Of a DNA stretch of 64,000 nucleotides, positions 8,826 to 19,236 are shown in pieces. The translations under genes were made by a program, and so were the position numbers. Origin of the DNA: Xenorhabdus innexi (GTDB taxonomy: Bacteria; Pseudomonadota; Gammaproteobacteria; Enterobacterales; Enterobacteriaceae); the NCBI RefSeq assembly GCF_002632485.1, contig NZ_NIBU01000010.1:52775-116774 (forward strand), given 5' to 3'. Numbering within the stretch: the stretch's first letter is position 1; each line of letters begins with the position of its first letter. A model generated the notes under the pieces. The model searched no databases. It saw nothing but the letters and a program-made list of their open reading frames with translations, and had not been told where the DNA came from.

Positions 8826-10460
8826 TTATTTACTGTGTATATCTGTAATCCGGTCTTTTTGCGGGTAAGCAACCGGTGACTGCTCGGCAAAGTATTTCAC
8901 CACCGCATCCACATCAGGCATGCTGTATACCGGATCGGTTCCCTCTTTAAATACGGAGAAATTACTACCACCCGTTGCCAGATATTCATTCGCTGCGACA
9001 CGGTACTTGGCTTTCATATCAACAGGCTTACCGTTAATTTTCATGGAACTGGCAATTACACGCTGACCAGCCGGTTTTGAGCTGTCCCATGAGTATTCGA
9101 AACTGTGCGACACTGACATAACACTCGGACGCGTGCGATCCCATTGTTGTTCCAACGCACGTTTAATCTGTTCGCCGGTCAGGGTTTTGGTCACCATCAC
9201 ATTGGAGAATGGCTGAACGGTGTAAATCGCGTTATAAGTGACATCCCCTGCATCCATTGGCGCACGGATACCACCGTTATTCATGAAAGCAATCACGGCT
9301 CCGCCACGCTCTTTTGGCGCTGTAGCATATAAATGTGCATCAGCGATCACTTTACCCAGTGAAGATTCACCACCGGCTGTTGGCTGTTTGGTCAGGTTAC
9401 TTTCCAGTTTCCCGATCACACGGTTTGCCAACGGTGTAGCAATTTTCTCGTAAGACGATAATAGCTCGGTCACTTTCGGGTCTTTGCCATATTTATAGTT
9501 ATCAACCCAAATGTTTTTCGCCTTGAAATCAACAACATCTTTCGTGGTTTTATCCAGTTTCAGATCCAGCTTCGTCAGCAACGCGCCATTAGCCTGAGCA
9601 GAAGTGACAGATTTTCCATTAATCACGCAGTTATAAGCCTGATGAGTATGACCGCTGATCACGAAATCGACTTCTTTATCCAATTGATTGACGATATCGA
9701 TTATTTTTCCGGTTATGCCATTGCATGCATTTACATCAACGCCACCCTGTTCACGTTTTTGCATTGCCCCTTCATGGATCAGGATACCAATCGCTTTTAC
9801 GCCCTTTTTCTGCAATTCAGGCACCAGCGCATTGATGGTTTTGACTTCATTGGAGAAACTTAAACCCGCAGTTCCCTGAGGAGTCACAATCGCAGGTGTG
9901 CCTTCCAGTGTCAGGCCGATAAAGGCGACCGGAATTCCTTCAAACTCTTTGATGACATATTCCGGGAACAGAGTTTTACCGGTTTCATTAACGGTTACGT
10001 TCGCCGACAGATACTGAAACCCTGCGCCTTTAAATGGCACTGGTCCCTGACAGCCCGTTACCGGATGGCAACCGCCGTTCTGTTTACGTAGCAGCTCATC
10101 TTTGCCTTTATCAAATTCGTGGTTGCCCACTGAAGTGGCTTCCAGACCAGCAAGGGTCAGGGCTTCAATACTGGGTTCATCATGGAACATTGAGGAGAGA
10201 AGCGGGCTGGCACCAATTAAATCACCTGCGGCAACCACGATGTTATTCGGGTTTTCCTGTTTCAGCTCCTTAATCAGCGTTGCCATATATTCAATACCGC
10301 CGGACTGATTTTTGGGCGCTTTCAGTGCTCCATGAAAATCATTCAGACCCAGAACGCGTACATCCACGATATTCGATGATTCATTAGCTGGCTTGGTTGC
10401 ACACCCTGCCAGCAATGCTGCGCCAATCACAATCGGAAGTAATTTATATTTATAATTCAT
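8826..10460 (-). CDS. Lipoprotein 5'-nucleotidase / UDP-sugar hydrolase family
   Basis: Periplasm-facing metallophosphatase of 544 residues that should dephosphorylate nucleotides so that nucleosides can be imported. The N-terminus is a lipoprotein signal with lipobox LLAGC (Cys about residue 20), unlike soluble E. coli UshA. Metal-ligand motifs are in order: LNDFHGAL, VAAGDLIGASP, GNHEFDKG, IHEGAM and ISGHTHQAY. The C-terminal 5'-nucleotidase domain has MNNGGIRAPMDAGDVTY. It matches the UshA/NucA superfamily but not UshA specifically, so no symbol is given. It lies 100 bp downstream of cpdB on the same strand, so the two form a nucleotide-scavenging pair. Confidence 0.88.
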   Translation of the reverse strand: MNYKYKLLPIVIGAALLAGCATKPANESSNIVDVRVLGLNDFHGALKAPKNQSGGIEYMATLIKELKQENPNNIVVAAGDLIGASPLLSSMFHDEPSIEALTLAGLEATSVGNHEFDKGKDELLRKQNGGCHPVTGCQGPVPFKGAGFQYLSANVTVNETGKTLFPEYVIKEFEGIPVAFIGLTLEGTPAIVTPQGTAGLSFSNEVKTINALVPELQKKGVKAIGILIHEGAMQKREQGGVDVNACNGITGKIIDIVNQLDKEVDFVISGHTHQAYNCVINGKSVTSAQANGALLTKLDLKLDKTTKDVVDFKAKNIWVDNYKYGKDPKVTELLSSYEKIATPLANRVIGKLESNLTKQPTAGGESSLGKVIADAHLYATAPKERGGAVIAFMNNGGIRAPMDAGDVTYNAIYTVQPFSNVMVTKTLTGEQIKRALEQQWDRTRPSVMSVSHSFEYSWDSSKPAGQRVIASSMKINGKPVDMKAKYRVAANEYLATGGSNFSVFKEGTDPVYSMPDVDAVVKYFAEQSPVAYPQKDRITDIHSK

Positions 10461-10503
10461 CTCATTATCTCTTTAAGTCAGCCATCAAAGTGTAACCGTC
10501 GTC

Positions 10504-10538
10504 TTTCAGGTCGCAGCCTGACAAGCTGCAACCTGAAA
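10504..10538 (-). terminator. Hairpin between cpdB and the nucleotidase gene
   Basis: Fourteen-bp stem (TTTCAGGTCGCAGC with GCTGCAACCTGAAA, one mismatch) and a 7-base loop after the cpdB stop. No U-run follows, so it may act as an mRNA end or stabiliser rather than a full terminator. Confidence 0.5.
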
Positions 10539-10561
10539 TTCATAGGAAAGACAATTAAGTG

Positions 10562-12517
10562 TTATTTTTTATCAGTCAGATCAATTTGGTAAATCGCAAA
10601 CCCGACATCGTCATTTTTCAGGTATTTCACCGGATATTGGGCATGTTCTTTAATAAATTTCGCGGCTTTTTCTGATGGGGAAGTTTCAAAACGGATATCC
10701 AGTTGTTTATCTGTCTTGATTGGCAGGAATGACCAGTTATTTTCTGCCTGTGTTGATACCACACCATTCTCTTTGGTTGTTCTGGAAATATAAGCAGCCA
10801 GAATCGAGCGGTTTTCATCCGGCGAAGCAAATGCGATATGATCTTCGCCGGTTCCGGCAAATTTACCGCCGTAACCACGATAGTTATTGGTGGCGATCAG
10901 GAAGGTTGCTTTCGGATCGATTGGCTTACCCTGATAGGTAACATCTTTGATACGGTTTGCGCCTTTGTTGATCAATTGGCAATCGGTGTCATATTTCGCC
11001 GGTTGAGTCAGATCAACCTTATAATCGACGCCACTAATAGTGTCGAAATTATAAGTGCGGAAGCCATCCCAGTTCAGTAATTCCTGTGGCTTAGTCGAAT
11101 TCGGGTCGATCTGGTTATACATACCGACCGAACATTCCAGCCACTCGACAACATCAGCACCACTCGCTTTGACTACAACCAACGTATTCGGGTAGAGGTA
11201 CAGATCAGCGGCATTACGGAAAGTCAGGTCGCCTTTTTCCACTTCAACAAAGTCAGCCGGTGCGTTTTTACGTCCGCCAGCCTTAAATGGTGCGGCTGCG
11301 CCCAGAACCGGTAAGTCAGCCAGGTCAGGATCACCTTTGATAAAGCGTTTGGTGTAATCAACCTGAGCATCATTGACGATCTGAACCGTCGGATCACTCT
11401 GGATCAGGGCAAGATAGCTGTACATATTGGCTGAAGCCTTACCGATATGCTTACCGACAAAATCACGGGTTCCCTGATTGGCTTTATCAATAATGGCAGC
11501 CAGCTTGTCATCACGCTCAACCAATGCTTTTTTGTGGGCTTTATCGTAAATAGGCCGCGCCTCAGCTTTGGCAGATTCTACTTTCCATTCACCGCTGTCA
11601 TTGTTGATTACCATATCAACAACGCCCAGATGATCCCCCCACTGGCCCGGCATCACCGCAGGAATACCATTAACGGTGCCGTTAGCAACATCAACACCTT
11701 TAATACCAGCATATTCTTTATTTGGGAAAACGCCGTGAGAATGACCGAACAGAATGGCATTAATACCCGGAACTTCACTCAGATAATAAACTGAGTTCTC
11801 TGCCATCGCTTTATAAGGCTCCTGAGAGAAACCGGAGTGTGGAATGGCAATAATCAGATCTGCACCCGCTTTTTTCATTTCAGGTACGAATTTTCTGGCC
11901 GTTTCAGTGATATCGTTAACAACCACTTTGCCATCCAGATTCGCTTTATCCCAGATGCTGATCTGTGGCGGAACAAAACCGATATAACCGATTTTAACCG
12001 TGTGTTCTTTGCCTTCCCGATCTTTAACCGGAGTATCAACAATAATATAAGGAGTAAAGTAGTTTTTACCGGTTTTGGCATCCATAACATTAGCATTGAC
12101 ATAAGGGAACTCAGCTCCCGCTATCGCCTGTTTCAGGTAATCCAGACCAAAGTTGAATTCATGGTTACCAAAGTTACCTACGGTATAGCCCATCGTGTTC
12201 ATAAGCTGATGTGCCGGATGAACCTCCCCCTGTTTCAGCCCTTTTGCCGCCATATAATCCGCCATCGGACTACCCTGAATCAGGTCACCATTATCAACCA
12301 GAATGGCATTAGTCGCTTCAGCTTTAGCAGCTTTAATCAGGCTTGCAGTACGAACCAGACCAAACTGTTCAGTCGGTTTATCCTTAAAATAATCGAAATC
12401 AATCAGGTTGCTATGAACATCCGATGTTTCCATAACCCGTAAATCAATGGTCGCAGCATTAACATTACATGCCACCAACATTGCCAGTGCGGAAATTTTC
12501 AACCCATGCTTCAACAT
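10562..12517 (-). CDS. cpdB: 2',3'-cyclic-nucleotide 2'-phosphodiesterase / 3'-nucleotidase
   Basis: Periplasmic bifunctional enzyme that opens 2',3'-cyclic nucleotides from RNA breakdown and then removes the 3'-phosphate. At 651 residues it matches E. coli CpdB (647). The signal peptide ends at CNVNA before [17 protein letters not shown]. Metal motifs: [36 protein letters not shown] and [10 protein letters not shown]. The C-terminal nucleotidase domain includes [14 protein letters not shown] ribosome site AAGGGG lies just ahead of the ATG. It sits between the porin gene and the lipoprotein nucleotidase on one strand, with hairpins in both gaps. Confidence 0.96.
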   Translation of the reverse strand: MLKHGLKISALAMLVACNVNAATIDLRVMETSDVHSNLIDFDYFKDKPTEQFGLVRTASLIKAAKAEATNAILVDNGDLIQGSPMADYMAAKGLKQGEVHPAHQLMNTMGYTVGNFGNHEFNFGLDYLKQAIAGAEFPYVNANVMDAKTGKNYFTPYIIVDTPVKDREGKEHTVKIGYIGFVPPQISIWDKANLDGKVVVNDITETARKFVPEMKKAGADLIIAIPHSGFSQEPYKAMAENSVYYLSEVPGINAILFGHSHGVFPNKEYAGIKGVDVANGTVNGIPAVMPGQWGDHLGVVDMVINNDSGEWKVESAKAEARPIYDKAHKKALVERDDKLAAIIDKANQGTRDFVGKHIGKASANMYSYLALIQSDPTVQIVNDAQVDYTKRFIKGDPDLADLPVLGAAAPFKAGGRKNAPADFVEVEKGDLTFRNAADLYLYPNTLVVVKASGADVVEWLECSVGMYNQIDPNSTKPQELLNWDGFRTYNFDTISGVDYKVDLTQPAKYDTDCQLINKGANRIKDVTYQGKPIDPKATFLIATNNYRGYGGKFAGTGEDHIAFASPDENRSILAAYISRTTKENGVVSTQAENNWSFLPIKTDKQLDIRFETSPSEKAAKFIKEHAQYPVKYLKNDDVGFAIYQIDLTDKK

Positions 12518-12535
12518 GTTATACCCCTTTGCAGA

Positions 12536-12559
12536 AAGAAGAGCCTGTAAGCTCTTCTT
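12536..12559 (-). terminator. Hairpin between porin gene and cpdB
   Basis: Nine-bp perfect stem AAGAAGAGC / GCTCTTCTT with a 6-base loop, between the porin stop at 12604 and the ribosome site of cpdB. It probably limits read-through from the highly expressed porin gene. Confidence 0.6.
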
Positions 12560-12603
12560 ATGACATTTTTCTTAGAAAGATATTTAGCCGGGAAATGTAC
12601 TAC

Positions 12604-13773
12604 CTAAAAATACAAACGTGCTCCGGTTTCCAGAATGGTCTGTTTCTTATCTCTGTAAACCGGGTTGTCGCTGCGTGCATCATCATATGCTGCTTCAACA
12701 AACAAACGTATGCTATTGTACTGGGAAACAGAAAAACGTTTATCTAAACCAACGGTGTAAGTCTGTTTTTTATAGTTGAATGTGTTGGAATCACCGTCAC
12801 GCAGGTAATAACCGGCATACATACCGCTCTCAATTTTATCCCAGTGCCATTTCATCCCCAGACCATACAGGTTTGCTGTCCAGTTTCCTTTGACGGAATT
12901 GGAACTGAGTCTGTCGCCTTCACGGTAAATCATGCCTGAATTTTTGGAACGTGCCTGACCATAATCCACACCGACCGAGAATTCGCGTCCGGGGAAGTAA
13001 TATTCCATGCCGAAAGCCAGTAAACTATCCTGTGGGGAGACGTCAGAAACTTTAACTTCACCCCCTGAGAGTTTCCGGTGTGCTTCTCCCGTTGCCGCAG
13101 AATAACCACCGTTGAATTCCAAGCCAAAATTTGATTTATAGAAACCGACTACGGAGTAGGCATGACGCAGATCACCATGCTGGCGGTCTTTATCTGAGCC
13201 CGATTTGCCACTATAAGTTGCTGCCAGCTTAAAACCTTCATAGCTGTTGGTCTGGACAAAAATCGTTTGTGGCAGACGGGTCACGAAGTTGTTTTTACCG
13301 ACACCATTATTGTTGTAACCTGTCGCACGACCCAGAACATCACTGAAATAAAATACGCCTGTGTTGCCATAGCCGTAACTGGATTTTTTTACCCAATCAA
13401 TAGGTATATAGGTTCGGCCTAATTGAATCTGACCATAATCCCTGTGGGATGCACCGATATAACCAATACGGTTATACATTTCAAAACTGGTTTTAGGATT
13501 ATCACTATTTGATCGTTGAGTGTCTGAACCCCATTCCATTTTACCAAATACTCTAATATCTCTGGTTAATTGATGGATACCACTAATACCAATACGGCTG
13601 CCATCATCGCGCATACTAATATCACGATCCTGACTGGTGGTTTTTGCTTTCAGGCGAAACTGCCCATTCAAATCGACTCTAGTACCCTTGTCATTGTAAA
13701 CCGTCACAGCGCCAGCACTGCCAGAAATAACCAATAATCCAATTAATGCAGCCAATGGCTTCATATTTTTCAT
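12604..13773 (-). CDS. General outer-membrane porin (Gram-negative porin family)
   Basis: Trimeric beta-barrel porin for passive uptake of small solutes, 389 residues from the ATG at 13773. An in-frame GTG at 13788 lies ahead but falls in the probable ribosome-site region, so it is not chosen. The signal peptide is MKNMKPLAALIGLLVISGSA. The mature protein begins VTVYNDKGTRVDLNGQFRLK and ends with an aromatic residue (TGARLYF), the outer-membrane assembly signal. Family blocks include DDGSRIGISGIHQL and YGQIQLGRTY. It is diverged from OmpF/OmpC proper, so no symbol is assigned. Downstream are cpdB and the nucleotidase, so it could serve nucleotide entry (inference). Confidence 0.85.
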   Translation of the reverse strand: MKNMKPLAALIGLLVISGSAGAVTVYNDKGTRVDLNGQFRLKAKTTSQDRDISMRDDGSRIGISGIHQLTRDIRVFGKMEWGSDTQRSNSDNPKTSFEMYNRIGYIGASHRDYGQIQLGRTYIPIDWVKKSSYGYGNTGVFYFSDVLGRATGYNNNGVGKNNFVTRLPQTIFVQTNSYEGFKLAATYSGKSGSDKDRQHGDLRHAYSVVGFYKSNFGLEFNGGYSAATGEAHRKLSGGEVKVSDVSPQDSLLAFGMEYYFPGREFSVGVDYGQARSKNSGMIYREGDRLSSNSVKGNWTANLYGLGMKWHWDKIESGMYAGYYLRDGDSNTFNYKKQTYTVGLDKRFSVSQYNSIRLFVEAAYDDARSDNPVYRDKKQTILETGARLYF

Positions 13774-13788
13774 AAATAAGACACCCAC

Positions 13789-14569
13789 AAAGATTAATTT
13801 TCAGGTAATACGTCTCTCTATCACGAACTGTGCGCAATATATTCAGAGTAATAAAAACCTGTCACGATTTTTCGTGAAAATAAAAAGGCTCGTTTAAAAA
13901 ATGATAGAACTCGTATTGTTAATTATTATTTATAATTGAAATTTCCTCGTCAGAATATTCACAACATGCCATGTTGAACCAGTAATAAAACATATAATTA
14001 AAAGGAATTGAATAAAACACGAACAGAGAATTAAAATACCCAATATCATTGTACTGAATTAATTAACGTATGATATCCAGCTCAGTATACCTATTTATAA
14101 TAACCAAAGAAAACAATGTTTTTCGTGAAGAGGTGCACATTAATCAAAATACCCAATAGAAATATTACATCAATGTGTGAATCGCATCAAAATTACCCCA
14201 TATAATTTACTTCAACTGCTTAAACAACATCAAAAAAGACCATTCCCCATACAGAATAAAAAATATTCCATTCATATGGATTTTTATCACACGCAATTAG
14301 CTCATCTATATTTATAAATATAAATTAATATATTTAATCAGCTCAGAATGAAATATAGTTAAATAATAGAAAGAAATATATTATTAATAATCCGAATTGA
14401 TTATTCTTTTATTTCTGATATTACCCGTAACACAGAAAGTAAATTTACTCACCTCATTAAAAATTTAACTTAAGTCAGATTAAGATAAAATCCCAGCTCT
14501 TCAGAGAAGAGTAAAAAAAATAAACGATGAGGATCTTATATATTATGTTTGCTCATCAGTCAGATGAAT
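13789..14569. other. Long AT-rich non-coding gap upstream of the porin gene
   Basis: About 780 bp with no credible gene. It holds a 16-bp palindrome TCACGATTTTTCGTGA at 13862-13877, further TCACGA or TCGTGA half-sites at 13821-13826 and 14123-14128, and a CRP-like TGTGA-N6-TCAAA at 14177-14192. These are compatible with a heavily regulated porin promoter. I see no recognisable small RNA. Confidence 0.4.
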
Positions 14570-14605
14570 ATACCCTTCATTTTTAGAATAAAAAGTGAAG
14601 GGTAT
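14570..14605 (-). terminator. Terminator-like hairpin after mak
   Basis: Ten-bp perfect arms ATACCCTTCA / TGAAGGGTAT with a 16-base AU-rich loop, starting 7 bases after the mak stop codon. Confidence 0.55.
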
Positions 14606-14611
14606 AGATCA

Positions 14612-15520
14612 TTATTTATGAGGCCACAACCATGCAGCACCACGCACGCCACTGGAATCGCCATGCAGTGCTTTTTTGATCGGCGTTGCACACTCACCAC
14701 CAAAAACCCACTCGCTGACTAAATCAGGAAGCGTCTGATAAAGGCGATCAACATTACTCATACCACCACCCAGTACAATCACATCGGGATCAAGTAAGTT
14801 AACGACCTGTGCCAGTGCTCTCGCCAGACGTCTTTCATAACGCTGGATAGCCAGTTCTGCGATTTTATCTCCCTGTGCCACAGCTTCCATGATTTCATGG
14901 CCTTTTTTGTGCACACCACTAGAGCGGAAATAATCCCTCATAAAGCCGGTTCCCGATACAAACATTTCGGTACAACCCGGTTTACCGCAGAAACAACGTA
15001 CCTCTTCCTGATAGGCGCGGTCTTCATCATCCATCCACGGCAATGGGTTATGACCCCATTCACCCGCCAGGCCATTACCACCCGCATGCACTCTGCCATC
15101 AAATACCAGACCGGAGCCACATCCCGTTCCGACGATAACAGCAAATACCATCTTCTTACCTGCTGCCGCGCCATCAGTTGCTTCTGATACGGCCAGACAG
15201 TTAGCATCATTCGCAACCCGGACTTCACGCCCCAGCAAGGCAGAGATATCTCTGTCCAAAACCTGATCGTTAAGCCAGACAGAATTGGCATTTTTAACTT
15301 TTCCGGTAAAAGGTGAAATGGCTCCCGGAATACCAATCCCGATGGTTCCTCTCTGGCCGGTCGCCTTTTCAGCGTCTGCTATCAAACCGGCGATAGCGGC
15401 CAAAGTCTGTGGATAATCATTGCGGGGAGTATCTACCCGCTTACGAAACAGCTCTTCTCCCTGATCGCCCAATGCGATCACTTCAATCTTGGTTCCACCA
15501 AGATCAATACCTATACGCAT
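14612..15520 (-). CDS. mak: Fructokinase (ROK family)
   Basis: Cytoplasmic ATP-dependent fructose/mannose kinase producing the 6-phosphate for glycolysis. It has 302 residues, exactly the E. coli Mak length, with near-continuous similarity. The N-terminal ATP motif is [20 protein letters not shown], the sugar/catalytic region includes [13 protein letters not shown], the ROK zinc site is [12 protein letters not shown], and the C-terminal motif is [16 protein letters not shown]. It is divergent from rdgC, as in E. coli where mak and rdgC are neighbours. A terminator hairpin follows immediately. Confidence 0.96.
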   Translation of the reverse strand: MRIGIDLGGTKIEVIALGDQGEELFRKRVDTPRNDYPQTLAAIAGLIADAEKATGQRGTIGIGIPGAISPFTGKVKNANSVWLNDQVLDRDISALLGREVRVANDANCLAVSEATDGAAAGKKMVFAVIVGTGCGSGLVFDGRVHAGGNGLAGEWGHNPLPWMDDEDRAYQEEVRCFCGKPGCTEMFVSGTGFMRDYFRSSGVHKKGHEIMEAVAQGDKIAELAIQRYERRLARALAQVVNLLDPDVIVLGGGMSNVDRLYQTLPDLVSEWVFGGECATPIKKALHGDSSGVRGAAWLWPHK

Positions 15521-15816
15521 AGCTTACCTTTTTCTCTGTGGTTAACCGTTAGCTGAATTTTTCAGCTTAACTGGATCGTGTTGTTACAGGATCATTGCCT
15601 GAGCAGCATTAACAATCAAGAACTATAACGTCACTTTGTTTTAGGAATTGGACGTTTGTTTTCATAATTGAACACAATCGACAAAAAAGAAAACCTGAAA
15701 GATGATGAAAATGAATTCCTATGGCTTCATCTCATGATTCGTTATTATGCACAGCTACGCTTTCCAAATAACGTTTATATGACGTTTGTCACAATGTATA
15801 AAAATGGGGTAACCGC

Positions 15817-16728
15817 ATGTTATGGTTCAAAAATTTAATGATTTACCGTTTAAACCGGGAAATATCGCTTTCTGCGGATGAACTGGAAAAACAGTTAAGC
15901 CCATTGGCATTCACCCCATGTGGCAGTCAGGATATGATGAAAACAGGCTGGGTTCCGCCAATGGGTGCGCATGGTGAAGCATTAACACATGCAGCAGGTA
16001 ATCAGATCCTGATCTGTGCACGCAAAGAAGAAAAAATGTTGCCTTCTCCTGTCATTAAACAGGAACTTCAGGCCAAAATTGCCCGTCTGGAAGGAGAACA
16101 ACATCGGAAATTAAAGAAAACCGAGAAAGACTCGCTGAAAGATGAAGTGATCCACACTTTATTACCAAGGGCATTCAGCCGTTTCAGCCAGACTTATATC
16201 TGGATAGATACAGTTAACCACCTGATTATTATCGATTCTTCCAGTGCAAAACGCGCTGAAGATAATCTGGCACTACTAAGAAAAACACTGGGTTCGTTAC
16301 CTGTTGTTCCTCTGACGTTTACTGACCCGATTGAATTGACATTAACTGAATGGGTACGTTCAGGTGACCTGCCTGCGGGTTATGCCCTGATGGATGAAGC
16401 AGAATTGAAAGCTATTCTGGAAGAAGGCGGGGTTATCCGCTGTAAAAAACAGGAACTGGTATCTGACGAAATAGCGGCACATATTGAATCCGGGAAATAT
16501 GTCACCAAACTGGCGCTGGACTGGGAAGAGCGGATTCAGTTCATGTTGTCTGATGATGGCTCTTACAAACGCATAAAATTCAGCGAAACATTACGTGAAC
16601 AGAATGACGATATTGATCGCGAAGATGTCGCCCAGCGGTTCGATGCTGATTTTACGTTGATGACGGGTGAATTAAGTGCACTGATAAAAAATACTATTGA
16701 TGCACTGGGTGGTGAAGCAGAAAGGTAA
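15817..16728 (+). CDS. rdgC: Recombination-associated protein RdgC
   Basis: Nucleoid-associated, ring-forming DNA-binding protein that restrains RecA. It has 303 residues, identical in length to E. coli RdgC. Diagnostic stretches include [54 protein letters not shown] and [18 protein letters not shown]. It ends with ALGGEAER, like the E. coli protein. It is divergent from mak with a 296-bp spacer and converges on the second porin gene across a shared terminator. No anomalies seen. Confidence 0.97.
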   Translation: MLWFKNLMIYRLNREISLSADELEKQLSPLAFTPCGSQDMMKTGWVPPMGAHGEALTHAAGNQILICARKEEKMLPSPVIKQELQAKIARLEGEQHRKLKKTEKDSLKDEVIHTLLPRAFSRFSQTYIWIDTVNHLIIIDSSSAKRAEDNLALLRKTLGSLPVVPLTFTDPIELTLTEWVRSGDLPAGYALMDEAELKAILEEGGVIRCKKQELVSDEIAAHIESGKYVTKLALDWEERIQFMLSDDGSYKRIKFSETLREQNDDIDREDVAQRFDADFTLMTGELSALIKNTIDALGGEAER

Positions 16729-16771
16729 TTGACTGATATACCTGCTTCGGAAAGCAGTCTGACTGCGGGTA

Positions 16772-16800
16772 GAGCCTCAATGACAGCACTATTGAGGCTC
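16772..16800. terminator. Bidirectional terminator between rdgC and porin 2
   Basis: Perfect 10-bp stem GAGCCTCAAT / ATTGAGGCTC with a 9-base loop between two convergent genes. Confidence 0.75.
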
Positions 16801-16813
16801 ATTACTTCAACTA

Positions 16814-17974
16814 TTAGAAGCGATATACCAAGCCAACACCCATTACGTTCTCAGTATTAATCTTAGTTGCTTTTGTAAAATCATTATCTTTCAGAAGATT
16901 AATCTGATACTCAGCATATGTGCCCAGATTTTTGTTGAAATTGTAAGATGCACCGATAGAAATATACTTAAACAAATCTTCAGAACCTTTGTTTGTTAAC
17001 GGATTATTCTGCCCCAGATCCTTGCCTAAATCTTTACCCTTGGAATAAACATAAGCAATCCCCGGACGCAGGCCAAAATCAAATAGATACTGAGCCGTTA
17101 ACTCAAGGTTTTCTGTTTTATTTGCGAACATCGCAAGCTTATCGACCGAGCTACCGAATCTGGTCAGATTGCGGGCTTCGCCATACATAGCGGCCAGATA
17201 AACATTATTTCTATCGTATTTTGCTGACACCATCCATGCTTCCGCTTTGTTCCCTTTTGCCAGCACCTTAGCGGATGCAGTACCGTATTTTTGATCTGTA
17301 GTCCGGTTAGAATTGCCATAAGAAGCGGCGACAGTAACACCATGCCCAAAATCGTAGGAACTGGATATACCGATACCATCACCATTCTGCCGTATAACGT
17401 CATTGCGGGTATTTTTAGTTCCGCCATCGTTTTTAGCCTGGTATTGCAGGGCAAACTTTAACCCGTCGACTAACCCGAAGAAGTCAGTATTACGATAAGT
17501 TAACAGCCCGGTTGCACGCCCCATCATGAAGTTTTCAGTGCCAGCCATACTATCCCCACTGAACATACTCATCATATCTGTGAAGTTAGCATCATAGACA
17601 ACACCAAAGTTACGTCCGTAATCCAATGTGCCATACTTACCCAGTCCAAAACCGGCGAAAGCCAGACGCGTTCTCGCAAATTGGCTGCTTTCAACTTCTG
17701 TTCTGCTGGCACCCATATTGAATTCCCAACGACCGTACCCAGAAATAGAATCCGTCAACTGGGTTGTACCCTTTATACCGATACGACCAAAAGAATTATC
17801 CCCTGCTTCTTTGCTCTTTATTTTTGCAAAATAACGTTGAACTTCAGCTTTCCCGTATAAATCTATTTTATTACCATCCTTATTATAAATTTCAGCCGCA
17901 TTTGCAGTCCCAGTTATAAAAAAAGCCGGAATTGCCATTGCTATTGCCATTGCTATTGCGTTGTGTTTTGTCAT
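16814..17974 (-). CDS. OmpF/OmpC-like general porin
   Basis: Outer-membrane trimeric porin, 386 residues from the ATG at 17974, which has GAGGA 9 bases upstream; the in-frame GTG at 17989 overlaps that ribosome site. The signal peptide ends at FITGTANA; the mature start AEIYNKDGNKIDLYGKAEVQ is the OmpF/OmpC signature. GRIGIKGTTQLTDSISGYGR and LAFAGFGLGKYGTLDYGRN (loop 3 side) are conserved, and the protein ends in GLVYRF with terminal Phe. It corresponds to the major enterobacterial osmoporins and may be the main porin here. A 540-bp AT-rich promoter region lies upstream; OmpR boxes could not be defined by eye. Confidence 0.93.
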   Translation of the reverse strand: MTKHNAIAMAIAMAIPAFFITGTANAAEIYNKDGNKIDLYGKAEVQRYFAKIKSKEAGDNSFGRIGIKGTTQLTDSISGYGRWEFNMGASRTEVESSQFARTRLAFAGFGLGKYGTLDYGRNFGVVYDANFTDMMSMFSGDSMAGTENFMMGRATGLLTYRNTDFFGLVDGLKFALQYQAKNDGGTKNTRNDVIRQNGDGIGISSSYDFGHGVTVAASYGNSNRTTDQKYGTASAKVLAKGNKAEAWMVSAKYDRNNVYLAAMYGEARNLTRFGSSVDKLAMFANKTENLELTAQYLFDFGLRPGIAYVYSKGKDLGKDLGQNNPLTNKGSEDLFKYISIGASYNFNKNLGTYAEYQINLLKDNDFTKATKINTENVMGVGLVYRF

Positions 17975-17989
17975 TATTGTGGTCCTCAC

Positions 17990-18515
17990 TTGGATTGTTA
18001 TTTACCTTTTGCCACCGCCATGAAATACACTTTCTAAGAAACATTCATTCAATAAAGAGATTTCCCAAAAAATTAATTAGGCGGATTAACATTTAGCAAT
18101 CTTTGTTACTTTATGGTTAATTTTGTAATTAGCAATAGCGATACTAAGATCCAATTTAACGTTTTGCTAACAAAATTTAACCAAAAGTGCTATCCTGTGA
18201 AGAAGCTCACAAAACGAACAGCGATTCAATATTCCGATGACACCAATTATGACAATTGGTTAATAAAAACAGTAAGTTAAAAAATATAAGAATAGTAAAT
18301 AAAAAAGAGGGGATATAACCCTAAACAGCATTTTTCACTGCCAATTATTATAGATTGAGTGATAATCATTCGTTGTAAATATTGACAATTACCAGATAGT
18401 TCTGTATTTCGTGGAAATTGGTATATTTCCTTTTATTCCAAGCAATGATTTCAGATTTTCTAATGAATGACGCCAATGCAGTACAATAAATATTAACGAC
18501 CTACAAGGTGCTAAA
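17990..18515. other. Regulatory gap between porin 2 and the TetR gene
   Basis: About 525 bp, AT-rich, with divergent promoters expected for both flanking genes. A partial Fur-like match centred on TGATAATCATTC lies at 18354-18372. I looked for a micF-like antisense RNA and did not find one. Confidence 0.35.
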
Positions 18516-19154
18516 ATGGCAGAAAATTACCCACGTGCGCGGGGACGACCTGCGATACCTGAATCAGAAATACGTCAGAAAGTTAATGATATTACTCTTT
18601 CTCTTCTGTTAAATCAGGGCTACAGCAAAACGACCATGGATGTTATTGCCCAAAAAGCTAAAATAGCCAAAAAGACACTCTACCGTTTTTATAAAAACCG
18701 GGAAGAGTTAATTGAGAAAGTCATATTAAACTGGAAAAATAATACTCCACCGTCCCTAACAGAAAAGGCTGATACATCCCATCAGGTGATAATATTATTA
18801 GAAAAATATTTAAAAAAAATTTCAGATAACTATTTATCTGAAAATGAAGTGCGGTTATTTAAATTATTACAGTCTGATTTTCCTCATCGTAATAAGTTAC
18901 TGGAAAAGTATCAAAAAAATGGTATTGAAAGCAGTAAAGTTACTTTAGCAAACTGGCTGGATAATCAACAAAAACAGGGGTTACTGAAAGAATCTAATTA
19001 TAATACATTCAGTGAATTGGCTATCTCAATGGTCATTTCAGAACCGTTACGTAAAATGGTGTTAGGGTTGATACCTCCTTTACCGGAAACAGATGTCTCT
19101 CCCCGAATTACTGAAATAGTAAAATTAATTTCTGTTGAGTCAGATAAAAAATAA
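18516..19154 (+). CDS. TetR/AcrR-family transcriptional regulator
   Basis: DNA-binding repressor of 212 residues. The N-terminal helix-turn-helix (about residues 15-60) reads LLLNQGYSKTTMDVIAQKAK then KKTLYRFYKNREELIEKVI, the standard TetR pattern. The C-terminal ligand-binding half is not recognisable as a known subfamily. AAGGTG precedes the ATG. It stands alone between a porin gene (divergent) and the PRD regulator gene (convergent), so the porin is the obvious candidate target, but no operator was defined. Ligand unknown. Confidence 0.85.
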   Translation: MAENYPRARGRPAIPESEIRQKVNDITLSLLLNQGYSKTTMDVIAQKAKIAKKTLYRFYKNREELIEKVILNWKNNTPPSLTEKADTSHQVIILLEKYLKKISDNYLSENEVRLFKLLQSDFPHRNKLLEKYQKNGIESSKVTLANWLDNQQKQGLLKESNYNTFSELAISMVISEPLRKMVLGLIPPLPETDVSPRITEIVKLISVESDKK

Positions 19155-19236
19155 ATCTTTCTGCTCTAATTTTATTTCACAGCAAAAATAATTGGCGTTG
19201 AGGTAACTATAAAACTCAACGCCTTCTATTTAATAA

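Noticed and set aside
11837..12442. 201-residue plus-strand frame inside cpdB
   Set aside because: Entirely antisense to a strongly conserved gene with all catalytic motifs; a long shadow frame.
18354..18372. Fur box upstream of the TetR gene
   Set aside because: Only about 12 of 19 positions match and the outer hexamers are poor; kept as a note, not as a feature.
17990..18515. micF-like small RNA next to the OmpF/OmpC-like porin
   Set aside because: No match to the micF core and no terminator-like end in the gap.
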